Origin: Progne subis subis | Taxonomy: Eukaryota; Chordata; Aves; Passeriformes; Hirundinidae | Length of the DNA: 64,000 bases | Reading direction: 5' to 3' | NCBI GenBank assembly: GCA_022316685.1 | Contig: JAKJHU010000030.1 | Coordinates: 14,836,018-14,900,017, forward strand | Part shown: piece by piece, positions 1 through 11,260 of the stretch | How the letters are laid out: each line of letters begins with the position of its first letter | Position numbering within the stretch: the first letter of the stretch is position 1 | Notes under the pieces: generated by a model | What the model was told of the DNA's origin: nothing | Seen by the model: only the letters and a program-made list of their open reading frames with translations | Databases searched by the model: none | Position numbers and translations under genes: made by a program

Positions 1-213
1 TGTATTTTTCTTTCTCCTTGACTCTATTACTATACTATAAAATACCACGTCATGCTTGGTTTTATCCCATATCTAACAATGTGATCACTCAGACGGAGCA
101 TTACAAGCAGGAAAAATCCAAGTAAAACCTTACCCTGGCCTAGAGAGGAACCACATGGTTATGGGGGAGGCCTCTTGTTAAGTATGCTGGAATATGTTTT
201 GTTTCCTCCTTAG
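1..213 (+). other. FAM91A1: FAM91A1 intron (partial)
   Basis: No reading frame here matches the protein that should precede residue F of the next exon. A pyrimidine-rich tract (GTTTCCTCCTTAG) ends in the acceptor AG at 212-213. The upstream exon is outside the window. Confidence 0.8.
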
Positions 214-363
214 ACTTCTCTCGTGTGAACATGGGCATTCATACAGCTTTAAAAATACTGAGAAACAAAGTGGACTTGCAGCATTTTTGTGGCTATGTCA
301 CAATGTTGAATCCTTCAAGTCAACATGCTAACAGAAAGATGAGTGATGCTTCTGATGGAAGAG
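214..363 (+). CDS. FAM91A1: FAM91A1 coding exon (fifth from last)
   Basis: The exon starts after AG at 212-213 with two bases of a split codon, then reads F-S-R-V-N-M-G-I-H-T-A-L-K-I-L-R-N-K and on through LQHFCGYVTMLNPSSQ to SDASDGR. It ends with one base (G363) of a glycine codon before the donor GT at 364-365. The longer open frame that runs to 425 is read-through into the intron. Human FAM91A1 has the same residues with a few conservative changes. Length is 150 nt. Confidence 0.95.
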
Positions 364-3300
364 GTTGGTTACCAATAATTGTCTTTTTTATCCATGTCCC
401 CTTAATTTCACATACAATCACTTGAGCAAAGGTGAGCAAGCTATTAAATTCTTTTATTTGTAACTCTACAAAATACTGTCCAACACAGCTAGAAGCCCAT
501 TTTGAGTGTAAATCTGTGGGCAGTAGGCTTACTTCCTAATTCTTCTTTGAGACAGATACAAATTGATGAATGACTGAACTACAACAGTAAACAAAGGGAA
601 AAAATACTCTTTTAAATATTAAAAATAAATTGTGTCCTTTTTAGATGCCAGAGCTTAATCCTTCATAGTTCTTGAGGATACCCTAAATAACTCTTCAGTC
701 CCAAAATGACTCTGGCCCTCAGTTTCTCCCTATCCCTTCCAGTTTTATAGCTTTATATCATTGCTAACTAAGTACTATAAAGGTAACTAAACTTCTGTTC
801 ATGTGCATGTTTATGTAAGAATTACTTTGTCTTTAGGAGAGACTGAAATGGCATCAGGATCTGATGTAAATGGGAGCACAGAATCATTTGAGATGGTAAT
901 AGAAGAACCCTCAATGGATTCTGCAGTCAAGCAAAGCCTTGAAGGTAAAACGATGACAAACGGCTTGTACTAAACATTACCTTGTTTTTAAGGATCTGAG
1001 TTCATTGTTTCATTGTTCACTGGGACAAGTCCAATGTGAAATTCCTCTTCAGATTCCCTTAAATATTTCAGCAGTTCAGTAAATGAACTTTAAAAAGCAT
1101 GAACTATCTAATGGATCCAAATCTAAGGGTTTTGACCCCAGAATGAGATTTCTTGCTTTCTTTTTCTTACACTTTGCTTATCCCTTGTTTTTCTTTCTGT
1201 AGTACCAACAACTGAACTGGAATGGGTTCCCCTGGAATTATGCTTTGGCATTCCACTTTTCAGTTCTGAGTTGAATCAGAAAGTGTGCAGAAAAATTGCC
1301 ACTCATGGATTATGTAGAAAAGAAAGGTGAGCTGTAATTTATTGGTTGCAGGTTTAACAGATGGTGTGTCTGGAGCTTCTGCAAAAAGAGATACCTACAA
1401 CTCAATGACTATAAACAAGAACTAACTATGTTTATAGAGTAGCTAATTCTGATGTGTAAGGGAGGGGGTTTTTTTTGGCTCATAGATGTGTACAACTAGT
1501 CCTCAGTTGTGGTTAGATTAAGATCAGGCTTTTTTTTTTTGTACTTTCTGTAAAACAAAAATTAAGTCTTTGTTGTAAAATGTCTATGAGCAGATCAGGA
1601 AAAAAGTTAATTTGGGTGCCTTCCTACTTGTTTTCCTTTCCTAGCCTAGCACAGGCTTGTTTTTCCTCCTCCTAACTGTTCTGGAGTGGGAGAGGAAAGC
1701 TTGCTGGTAATCCTTTGATGTGAAGTGCATTTAGCTCTTATGGAAATTTTCTTTACTGTTGGTGTCATCCTTGATAAGTTTAGTCACGGCTTGTGATCCA
1801 GCTATCTAATACTTTTTACTGCAGCTTGTTTTTATGAAAGATTATTTTTTCAACAATGGGATTTGGGGGTTTGTTTCTTTTGTTTTGTGGGGGGTTGGTG
1901 GGGCTTTTTGTGGTATATTTTTTGTGGCTTTTTTTTTCCCCTAAGGTTCTGGAAATCAAAAGTGAGGAAATTGCTGGAAATAAGGCTTAATCCTCTTATT
2001 ATAGTAGTTGACCTGCTTTTAGCAATGTGCCACTTAGAAACTTCTTAAAAGTCATGTTACCAGACTGTCCTAGATAAGACTTATTTTACATAAAATAATA
2101 TTTTTCAATTGCAGTAGTGTAATTTTATTCAGTGTAAATGGTGTGGAAAATAGCTTTTACCTGACTAGACTCAAGAGCAGATGAGTCAAGCACCTCTTCA
2201 GTGATGACAGTGTTATCAAGCTTTATGTGTGAAAGCTTTTCTTACATGATGTTAGATACTACTGGAGGTATTTGTGAGCAAGTTACTATAGGTGTACTTT
2301 ACTAGTAAAAAATTGTGTACCTTGACCATAGGTTCTTTTCTTTTGTATTTTACAGCCTTCAAAAACTCCTACATTCCAGTAGAAAGCTGTCTCTTCAGGT
2401 CCTTAATTTTGTTCATTCATTCCAGGTAAGGAACAATAATCTAGGTGTTAATTGTTCTGTATGATCTGTCATCCCTTTCTGCCCTCTTACTTGCCTTCCC
2501 TGGGTGTATGAAAACATACATGGTTTGTTTTATTTGCCTTTTCTTTAAATGGTAACTGTATTAACTTGAAGGACAAAGCAAGTACTTCCCTATCCCTTTT
2601 TTTAACCTCATTTAATACTTTTCTCAACTCCGTGGTTGCTTCCAGTGCGTAATTACTTTCATTGGTTTTTATGGCACTTTCTCAGCAAAGTTGTCCTTCC
2701 CTCCTCCTGTTGTAACACAGCCTACTCTGCTGGTTATGTGGTGTCTTCTTGGATATGTTGGAGAGATTTACTGCAGACCAGGGAGATGCTAAATTTATCT
2801 GCCTGTCAAGTCAATGTTACCTTAGAAAAAAAATATATTAACATGGATTTCATACCAGTTACTTCTGTACTTGTCGTAAGATCCTCTAGACCTTAGTGTT
2901 CAATGAGTATAAATATGTAAAACTACATACTCTGGAAGAATTTTTAGTAGTGTAAGTAGGAAATAGGGATCTTGTGTAGTAAGCAAAGAGGAATTCCAGG
3001 TCTGCAGCCTGCTCTAATTCTGCATGGAAGCAGGACATGTCCTTGTGTAACATGGAATATGCTTAGCTGCTCTGTCTTATGATACTTTTCTCTGAAATTC
3101 TGTTTTTAGCAAGATAATGAATTTGCAGGTTACTTAACCAGATAGTGTTATGGATGGTGTCATCCTGAAATTTTCTGATGAGAATGTCGGAGATTTCCAG
3201 TAGGTTTAAAGCCCTGAAACCAACTGTCAGTCTCAAGTGACTCCTGTCCTAATGTGTTAGATGTTATCTCTGAGATACACTTTTCTAGATGATGTCCATA

Positions 3301-3907
3301 GAAAGGAAAAAAAAAAAAAGGTGCTGCTGTGAGTTTTAAGATGAGAAAACCAAACTTCTGGGAAATAATACCCCTCAGCATATGGTTAAGTAATTTCCTC
3401 CAAATACCTGTATCCATCTTAGCATGGTACAGATAAATAGAAATCTGATAGATGTCCTGAAGATTTTAGAGCTTTCCATTCATTTTTTCTAGGTCTTCAG
3501 TTTTAAGTCTCAAGGTTCCCTGAAGGTTTCCTGGAAACCAAATGATGCATGCAAAGATGCAGCTGAGGCATCTGTATGTTTATTTGATTTTGTTTATTGT
3601 TTTCACTTCCATAATTATTTGGTATTCATTAATTTATAGTAACACACTTCAGAAACTCAAAGTGTATTTGCAGATTAGATTAACCTGTCATATTGCTTTT
3701 AAAGCATGGTTTTGTTTGTTTTGCTTTTAGGAAGGTATTTCAACGCTGGATCAGCTCCATGATGCTGGTTCTTCAAGTTCACTTCTGCAGCCGATTTCTG
3801 CAGACATGGGTGTTCCTCTTCCTGCCAAGAATCTCATGTTCAAGGAAGGTGTTTTGTCTGAATGGAATGGATGGGCCCCTTCCTCAGTTTTTTTCAACCA
3901 CACCTAG
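214..3907 (+). CDS. FAM91A1: FAM91A1 gene, 3' part (last five coding exons)
   Basis: FAM91A1 is a cytosolic/trans-Golgi protein that joins the WDR11 complex and binds TBC1D23, helping golgin-97/245 capture endosome-derived AP-1 vesicles (established knowledge). Joining the exons at 214-363, 837-944, 1203-1326, 2356-2425 and 3731-3907 gives one open frame of 208 residues plus a TAG stop. It tracks the human C-terminal part closely: NKVDLQHxCGYVTMLN, SDVNGSTESFEMVIEE, WVPLELCFGIPLFSSELN, KVCRKIATHGLCRKES, RKLSLQVLNFVHSFQ, and DMGVPLPAKNL followed by GVLSEW. All junctions are GT-AG and phases agree across every intron. The N-terminal three quarters lies left of the window. The last six residues (VFFNHT) differ from the human end. 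Identity is very secure; the exact C-terminus is less so. Confidence 0.96.
837..944 (+). CDS. FAM91A1: FAM91A1 coding exon (fourth from last)
   Basis: The acceptor CTTTAG ends at 836. The frame completes the split glycine and reads ETEMASGSDVNGSTESFEMV then IEEPSMDSAVKQSLE, a serine/acid-rich and probably disordered linker. The donor GTAAAA begins at 945. Human has EPDLASGSDVNGSTESFEMV in this position. Length is 108 nt, which preserves the phase. Confidence 0.95.
1203..1326 (+). CDS. FAM91A1: FAM91A1 coding exon (third from last)
   Basis: This follows a T-rich tract and AG at 1201-1202. It reads VPTTELEWVPLELCFGIPLF, then SSELNQKVCRKIATHGLCRKE, the most conserved block of the C-terminal region. 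It ends with two bases of a serine codon before GTGAGC at 1327. Length is 124 nt. Confidence 0.97.
1327..2355 (+). other. FAM91A1: FAM91A1 intron
   Basis: AT-rich intron of about 1.0 kb with donor GTGAGC and acceptor TTTTACAG. It contains T-rich and G/T-rich low-complexity patches (around 1470-1540 and 1860-1940). I see no other exon or repeat family. Confidence 0.85.
2356..2425 (+). CDS. FAM91A1: FAM91A1 coding exon (second from last)
   Basis: The exon completes the split serine and reads LQKLLHSSRKLSLQVLNFVH then SFQ, matching human LQNLLHSSRKLSLQVLNFVH almost exactly. It ends on a whole codon (CAG) before the donor GTAAGG at 2426. Length is 70 nt. Confidence 0.96.
2426..3730 (+). other. 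FAM91A1: FAM91A1 last intron
   Basis: About 1.3 kb, AT-rich, donor GTAAGG and acceptor TTTGCTTTTAG. Short open frames here have no recognisable similarity. An A-rich run lies at about 3307-3320. No repeat family was recognised. Confidence 0.85.
3731..3907 (+). CDS. FAM91A1: FAM91A1 terminal coding exon with stop
   Basis: It reads EGISTLDQLHDAGSSSSLLQ, then PISADMGVPLPAKNLMFKEG, then VLSEWNGWAPSSVFFNHT and TAG at 3905-3907. Human has DMGVPLPAKNLIFKDGVLSE followed by WSGRSPSS and the tail LLIANLHLQ, so identity is clear up to PSS and then diverges. A run of seven T precedes the divergent tail. Neither neighbouring frame restores the human ending, so this may be a real lineage-specific tail rather than a sequencing slip. 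The serine-rich middle is more variable than the flanks, as in other vertebrates. Confidence 0.93.
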   Translation, partial: EGISTLDQLHDAGSSSSLLQPISADMGVPLPAKNLMFKEGVLSEWNGWAPSSVFFNHT

Positions 3908-6332
3908 GGAACAGGTCAAGTAGAAGTTCTTGTGCATTGATCACTAAATGCCTTTCTTCTATTACGGTTAATTCCTAGTGCCAACCACTAAGTGTACTGC
4001 TGCTGCAGCATAACCCGTGTAAAAGTAGTGTTACAAAAATGTCTTGTGTTGCAGTATTGGGGAAGTACTTAAACTGTCTAGAACTTACTACTCATTACTG
4101 CATATCTTGCTGCAACAGGGAGCTTTTTAGCTGTCAGCACTATTTTTATCTTGAGACAATCTTTCTTTTATAACTAAACGTGCCCTTTCTAGGCTTTCTG
4201 ATGATTGTTAAATTTCTATGCTGTCACCACGAAATTGCAATAGTAGTTTTCTATGTTCATTACTCAGACATAAATTCTGTTTAGTTTTGTACTGTATTAC
4301 TGAAAATTTTTCTGTGTAAAGGTAAGAGATTTGGCTCTTCCTCTGAAAGCTCAGTGGTACCAACTGATTAAATAAAAGTATCATGATGATTATGGGGCAT
4401 TAAAGATTGTTGAATTCCGTAGTTCAGCTTAACGGTGGGGCCTTGACAAATCAGTACAATGGAAGGAGGCGGCTGAGTTAGTGCAGACTCAGTGTCCTGC
4501 TGATGACCTAAGGCCACTTTGAAGATGAATGGTACGCTTCCATCTGTGTCCATATTTGGTGGAGGTGTGGAACTGTGCAAGATCTGAGGTGGTTATCTCT
4601 TTTTGCAGAGTTCTTAATGAAAATGGATTCATTCTTCTCTTGGTATGAAACCAGGAGTGTCTGAGATTTGATCCCACTGGGAGTCTTTTGCTGTAATCTG
4701 AAGCTGGTGATGATTCCTGTGGGCATAAATTGAGTTTAAGGTAGATAACTAGTTCTGTCCTGTTGATTAATGTTTGAAAGAACAGAGCTTTTAATTTTTC
4801 ACATCAGTTGTTAGCGAAGGAAGATAACAGCAGAAGATGTGAAGACAGAAAATTCAGTGAATCTGTGTTCCTTGAACTATTAGCTGTTGATCGTGAAAAA
4901 AATTAACAGTAAGCTTTTTCATCTAAAATCATGTTCTGGCTCTATTTGTAGGGGATGACTTTATGTAGCATGACTTTCCTTTGTTTATATTAGGTATTAA
5001 CAGCTTTTTGCCAGCTTAAAAATCTCTGTTCTGTTTAGCACACAAGGAGGACGAGCAATGTAGTTAAGATTTCTCTACTAGCTCCCTTCTTTACTAGAAC
5101 TGCCTTGTTTTAAATAGTCATAACTAAAAATGAGACTTAATCATCCTGTCATTACTATCCTGCAATACACAGTGGGTCAAGGATCTGTGGCACAGATGGT
5201 GCGGAACAGCAGCAAGGAGAAAAATGGCAACATTTGGGTTTGTATCCTGTTCTGCATTAAAAAAACATGTCAAAAGCTTGAGGAGGACAAATGTACAAAT
5301 GTATAGGATAATGCAGTCACTTAATTTACAACTGTGAAGATCCCAATCTTTTTCACTGGCTTTATGGACATTCCTGAAGTGTAAGCATAGGATTTGTGCT
5401 CTAAGAAACTGGAAGTCTCTGGTACTTCAGTTTGCTCAGTGCTGCTTTCTTACATCAGTTTAGTTCTGGGATTTTACCAGCAACAGCTCAACTTAGCATT
5501 CTGCATATATTACATTTACATTACTCCTCCAAAGTTGATCATTTACGCTACTGTGACTTTTTGTACTGGACATGCATACTCTCCGTAGCGGTTTTTAAGT
5601 TGCCTTATTTCCTCCTAAGTAAATTGAAGAGTAACTGGATGTCATTCTGCTAGAAATGGCTGTGAAAACCTTTACTGTGAGAACTGTTACATGGAGATGA
5701 AGCAAATACCTGTCACTGTAAAGGAATTAAGCAGTAGTGATGACTTACACTTTCAGGGCTATAGATGTTTCTTTAAGTGCTACTGTGAGCCGCAGTAGGT
5801 TGAGTTAGTTTGCTGTATTGTATTAAATTTTGCCATGCACTATCCATACTAATATATAAGGTCATGATAGTGCAAGTTGTATGAAAGTTTGAAAATAGAT
5901 GAAAACTTACTGTTCTCACTGCATATTCTTCAGTGTTGCTAAGTGAAGGATATTATCCTTTGTTACTAGGTTGTCTAAAGTAAAGTTTCTCAATAAAAGC
6001 AGCCTGCTCCTCAGAGTTGGTTAATACCCATAAATCCTACAGTTAATGGTGAGAATTCCAGATGTGTTGCAGTTTTTTAGACCTCAAGCCACTCTAATTT
6101 AGGGGCTTCAACACTAGTTTAGGAGCTTAAATATTAAAATCTGCATATCCGAAGTTTACTGAATAAGTTGCAACCAAAGAAGTCTATTGAAATTCCTGAA
6201 ACTCTACTACAGCACCGTGCTTGGGATGATCAAGAGGCTTCAAACTATGTGACTTGTTTTAAATACTGTGTAAAAACCCAACAGGTCTCAAAGATCTTCA
6301 TACCAAATGAATCTATTTTATATTGTATTGCA

Positions 6333-6338
6333 AATAAA
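6333..6338 (+). terminator. Candidate poly(A) signal, FAM91A1
   Basis: A canonical AATAAA followed within about 30 nt by a T-rich stretch (CAATTTCTTTTCTTC), the usual context for cleavage and polyadenylation. One of four candidates. Confidence 0.4.
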
Positions 6339-6790
6339 GACAAATTAAATCAATTTCTTTTCTTCAGGTAGTTTTATTGACCGTGGGGAAAATCACTTGC
6401 ATTACACATTGTAAAGCTGTTTTAAGTTTCTGTTTCAGCAAGATTTTTAGCTTGTAGAAGATGGCTTGGCTTTGTGCTCTGGCACAACCCAAGTAGTATT
6501 GAAGTTATGTGGATATACCTGAAGATGTTCAGGAGCCAGCTAAGAAGTGTGTTACATTTGTTTTCAGGTTTTTTTGATCATGATTTATTGCACGTTTTTC
6601 CTTCATTGTTCTCTAATTTTCCCTTACTTTCTTGTTCAGTGTTTCAAATAGTTTGTATTTTGCAAGTTTTAAGTCCAACTGTAACTGAATACAGTTGTGC
6701 TCTTCTAGTGTGACATTGTTAATATTATACATTGAATTGTACAAAGTCTGTGTTCAATTAAATTATTGACACATGTAACAAATGTTTACA

Positions 6791-6796
6791 AATAAA
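6791..6796 (+). terminator. Candidate distal poly(A) signal, FAM91A1
   Basis: A canonical AATAAA followed by a GT-rich stretch (CTGTGGTGTAGG), which resembles a downstream GU-rich element. This is the last candidate before the first intergenic CR1. Confidence 0.4.
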
Positions 6797-7246
6797 CTGT
6801 GGTGTAGGTCAAACCATGTGCAGAATCCTTCTCATGCATTAGTTTCATTCTTGGGCACAGCTCTAAAATGTCCCTCTGTCACTATAGTGCTGAAGCCCAC
6901 CAAATGTCATTAACTATCTTTTTCCAGTACACCTGCAGTTCTGCAGAGATGCAGTTTGACCAGTGGAAACCCTCTGTGGTGGTGTAAGTCTTTCCCATGC
7001 CATGTACTTGTCCTTCCCCTTCTTCTCAGAGGCTGAGTTCATCATGTGTGCTGCATCTCCAGCCACACCTAAACCTGTAGTTTAGGATGCTGGGTATTTG
7101 AAGGCATTTGTGCATGTGCTGTCTTAACCTGTTTGATTTGGCTAATGATGTTTTTGACTAGGAACTTGAAAGAAAGGAGGTGAAGTTTGTTTATGTAGGG
7201 TAATGCAGGCTAGGGATTAGTTTTAGCAGTGTAACTGCAATGAAAC

Positions 7247-7445
7247 ACACAGAATTGCTAGGTTGGAAGAGATCTTCAAGGTCTTTGAGTCCAACCCAGC
7301 TTTAACACCTCAACTAAACCATGGTACCAAGTGCCACATCCAGTGTTTTTTAAACACATCCAGGGATGGTGACTCCACCACCTCCCTGGGCAGACTATTC
7401 CAGTGCTTTATCACCCTTTCTGATGTCAGTATGAAAAATACGGAC
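7247..7445 (-). mobile_element. CR1 LINE 3'-end fragment
   Basis: On the + strand it reads as the reverse complement of a CR1 3' end: CACAGAATTGCTAGGTTGG, then GAAGAGATCTTCAAGGTC, then CCAAGTGCCACATCCA, GGGATGGTGACTCCACCACC and TCCCTGGGCAGACTATTCCA. These are the diagnostic avian CR1 3' UTR motifs. It has only the 3' end, the normal outcome of 5'-truncated target-primed insertion. The 5' limit is approximate. Confidence 0.88.
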
Positions 7446-8703
7446 CTAGATGGTGAAAGAAACAAAATAGTCTCCTCCTGTGTTTAAACCTTCCTTTATT
7501 CTAGCCTGGATTTTCTTGAGAATGTGTATGTAACTACCTTTTTATATGTCTTTCCTTTTCACCATTTGTTCCACTTGGACACTCCCACTCCGTGTCTCTA
7601 GCTTTGTCTTTGTGATAGACCATGAAGAGATGTATCTGGTTTTATTGTGCAGCACTGGAAGCTAATGTTAATCCTTCCCCCAATCCCCTGGGAAAAAAGC
7701 CAAACTTCTTAATGCTTCTTGGAAATGACTTTGGATGGCTTTGGTACTCAAGATTGCTTTCTTAAGAGCTACTTGGTACAAAAGATGCCTTTTGGAAATG
7801 GTCCTCCTGATAAGGGCAGTTTGGGGCTGGGCAGGGTGTAGGAATGGAGCTGGGCCTGGAAAACATGTCCTTGTGGATCTGCAGTGAGGTGCTGAGCTTA
7901 GGGTTCTGCCTGGTACTCACAGAGCTGAGTGAAGTGGCACAACAGCCTCGGGTTGTGCCAACCTGAGTCTCTGCCTCAGCTACACAGGCTTTAAGGCTTC
8001 GTGGGGCTCCTCATGTGCACACTCCTTGTCCTTCATTCTGCAGAGCTGCACAGAAGTGAATCAAAAGTATCACACTGAACACAGTGATGGAGGCGTTAGT
8101 TCGTGACAGCTTTAATATATCATATTCAACTGGGAAAAAGAATGGAAATGAGAAGAAACTTAGGATGGTGAGGGGGAAAGAAAAACAGTCTAGAAGAAGT
8201 GTTGGGAGAAGGGGAGGAAGCATCTTTCTATCTTATGTCCTAGAGCTTGCTCTTAACAGAATAAATGGAAACACATCTCTTAATTACCACTGTTCAAGGA
8301 CCCTTCCCTGCCAAAAGAGGAAGGGAGAGGAGGTTGTGAGCAGAGTGGGAAGTAGGGAGTAGAAATGGAACTGGAAAGTACTCTGATAGCTTATTTTTTC
8401 TGCTTTCTGAGCTTCAAACAATCAGCATTAATTGGCCTGGATTGTATGTTCATGAGATGTATTTAAAAAAAGTGTTGAAAGAGTGTATGAAGTATTATTC
8501 CAGTCATTTGTAAATTAATTCTGATCGAGTAGCTGTTGTACTCTGATGCCATCTACTCGTTTAACTGTACCACAGTGTGAGTGCTGTAGAACTTAATCAG
8601 TACTAGTTTCTAGATACACAAATGTCCTGTAGGTGTCAGCACTTCTCTTGCTATTTTCCTGACTTGCAGCAACAGGAGCAGCAGCAGGAAAAACAGTGGA
8701 GAT

Positions 8704-8744
8704 ATTATTATTATTATTATTATTTTTTTTTTTGGGGGGGGGGG
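8704..8744 (+). repeat. (ATT)n - T(11) - G(11) compound simple repeat
   Basis: About six ATT units lead into a pure T run (8723-8733) and then an uninterrupted run of eleven G (8734-8744). Length is likely polymorphic and assembly-sensitive. Confidence 0.9.
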
Positions 8745-9190
8745 TGGATATTGACCGAGTTTGTTTTAATTAAAAGTATTCAAGTGGATATTCTTTACTA
8801 GTGAACGCTATTGAGGCAAAGCTTTATATAATTAACAGGCAGAGATGTCCTTACTGGATAAAGAGGCTTCAAGAAAATTGACTTGGTTAAAATGCTACTT
8901 GCAGAATATCATGTAGCTGTTTATAAAACTGTCTAAATAATAGGACTAAGCCTTTGACAAATATTGAAACAAATGACACTCACCATATGTGACAGCATCT
9001 CTGAGGTTAAGCATTAGCTCCAGGTTGGCAGAGTTCTGACTTTTGAAGCAGTCATGAATATTGAATGAGACATAGGACTTACATGCAACTGGTACACATT
9101 CATGTTTGTTCATCTGCTGTAAATCCAACAAGGGCAGGCTTACTCCAACCCAGCCTTCCTGGTGCACTGGAGTCCAGCTCTGGAAGGGTA

Positions 9191-9243
9191 ATTCAGCATT
9201 GAGTAAACTGAGTATTCAGCATTGAGTAAATTCAGCATTGAGT
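9191..9243 (+). repeat. Threefold short tandem repeat
   Basis: The unit ATTCAGCATTGAGTAAA occurs at 9191-9207 and again at 9214-9230. A third, shorter copy (ATTCAGCATTGAGT) starts at 9230. Spacing is 23 then 16 nt, so this is an irregular local duplication. Confidence 0.85.
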
Positions 9244-10905
9244 GTGTGACTCAAGTGTCTTGGCAACATGGAGAACTTGGGTCTGAGACATCTTGGGAGC
9301 AGGAGGAGAAACCTGGTTTAGCCCAGTGTTGTTTACAGAAGATATATTTTATCGTCATGGTTGGGAGGATGGAAGAGTTAATTTAAACCATTTTTTTAAT
9401 GCATAGGAAGAAAATAGGCATGGAGCATCCTCTCTCTTGGACTTCGTAGTCTCAGCAGCCTGGCAAGTCTGATGATATTAGCATAGCCATTTGAGTCAGA
9501 AAGAGATTTGGGAGTTGTGTTTAGAAGACTGCTGAAGCTGTTTTGTAGCACTCCATGCTTTTCTTGCTCTACATTGAGCCTGGTTAGCAATTTGTCTAGG
9601 TTGTCTCTGTATTTCTGACCTCATGGATTACTAAAGAGTTCTTTTTCCTGACACTTTTTTCCAAGGCAGTCCAAGAAAGTATTAATAGTTTAATTTCCAT
9701 ATGGCTGTTTCTAAATGATCAGTTTCTTTGGCTAAGGAGTGTGATTTTGTTACCTCATATTCTTCAACACTTCTTGCCCTCTTCCTAGAGAGCTGATGTC
9801 GCAACTGTACAGAACATATTCTGAGGGGATTCAATGGATGCCAGCGACAAAACTGAAGGTTTATCCACAGCAACACCTGTGATAATATTTCAGAAGGGGG
9901 AATTATCCTGCATTTTCATCCCTTATCTTCAGCATAGATGCATCTCAGATCCATTATTGAACATATGGCAGGATATATAATTGAAGTGTTCTGTGCACTT
10001 TTCTTCAGGATGCCTGTACAAGAGGTGAAGGTGCCATGAATTGTGAGTGAATCAAGATAAAATAAATCCAGTTCCTCTGGACAAGACGGTCCAAAGATTA
10101 TCTTTTTACTTGACCTTATGCATTGAAATAATTAATTTATGTCAAGCTGCAGACTGGGTTAGTGAAGCTAGCAGCTCCTGAGGAGGTCACTAAAGCTGTT
10201 TTCATTGAGGTGAGTTGGGCAAAGGCATCCGGCCCTGTGCAAAGCCAGCAGCAGTGAAGAGCTTGGTCTTGGCTACAAAATAGACCCATGGGCCTGCATA
10301 AATGCATGAAGTGCCCAAGTCAACTTTTACAAGCAGAGCTGCACAGAAAATGCTGATTTTCTAAAAGGGGAGAACTACATGGGCCTAAGATGTCTGGATG
10401 TGTGCAATGGATGCTTTTGATAGATGATCTTCCATTGATGATCAGACTTAGTCCCTGCTCTGAACCAGGTGAGCCACTACTCTGAAGTAATATCTTCTTT
10501 GCTATAGCTATTATAATTCATATAAATAGCTGCATATTATGGAATAAAACTCTGAAGCCAGAAATTAGGAAAAAAAAAATCAGCATGCCACATAGGAAAA
10601 TCGTTTATTGTCTGGTTCTGAGTCGGGCAGAACAGCTGCTTTGTTTATCAAGGGGAAAATCTAGCTACTGCTTTCTTAGGATGCAGAACAAACTCTTACT
10701 TTTTTCATAAACTGATTTTTAACTCCCAGCCAGTGAGACCAGTGTGCTTCTGATATTGTAAGAGCACCAATTGCTGCCTGATAGTGCCTTAAAAATGTTG
10801 CAAACAGCAGACAGGACTTCTGCAGTCCTACAGAGAGCAGCCTTACATTTAAAAAATTAGACTAACCTATTAGAGAAATGCTGTTGTGTCTGTTTCTCCT
10901 AGGGT

Positions 10906-10943
10906 AAAAATCAAGAGCAGCTGTGCAAGAGCTCTTGATTTTT
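10906..10943. repeat. Perfect inverted repeat, 13-bp arms
   Basis: AAAAATCAAGAGC (10906-10918) is the exact reverse complement of GCTCTTGATTTTT (10931-10943), with a 12-nt loop. It could form a short hairpin. No gene is adjacent. Confidence 0.85.
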
Positions 10944-11260
10944 TGAAAAAATACTTCTGTTTTTTCTAAGCATGCCCTCTTCTTTCCTCTCTCTATTCAT
11001 GACTGAATCTCCATCTCCAGAGAGTGGATGAGCTTGGTGTGGAAGTTTAAACTTCTGACTGCAGCTCCTGGCTTGGCTTCTCTTTGTCTTGCTTTTCCTT
11101 CACCTTTGCAAGTGACCCAGGGCTGACGTGGCCCCTGCCGTGTGCTGGTGTGTGCCTGCAGTAGTGTCCCTCGCTGCCCACTGAGGACCCCGGCTGGTGC
11201 TGGTGTGCTGTGCCAGGCAGCCTGAGCTGCATCCCCACCTGGCCAAATGCCTTCTCTCAG

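Larger units (their letters stand above)
3908..6815 (+). other. FAM91A1: FAM91A1 3' untranslated region (extent inferred)
   Basis: AT-rich sequence with no repeat family runs from the stop codon. AATAAA signals in sense orientation occur at 4371-4376, 5992-5997, 6333-6338 and 6791-6796. The human gene has a 3' UTR of roughly this size (recalled), so the distal signals are plausible. Transcript data would be needed to choose among them. Confidence 0.55.
7446..11260. other. Intergenic DNA, no gene seen
   Basis: Largely unique-looking AT-rich sequence. It contains an (ATT)n-T-G run near 8704-8744, a short threefold repeat at 9191-9243 and a 13-bp-arm hairpin at 10906-10943. Open frames are short, unconserved to my eye, and lack splice context. 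Confidence 0.6.
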
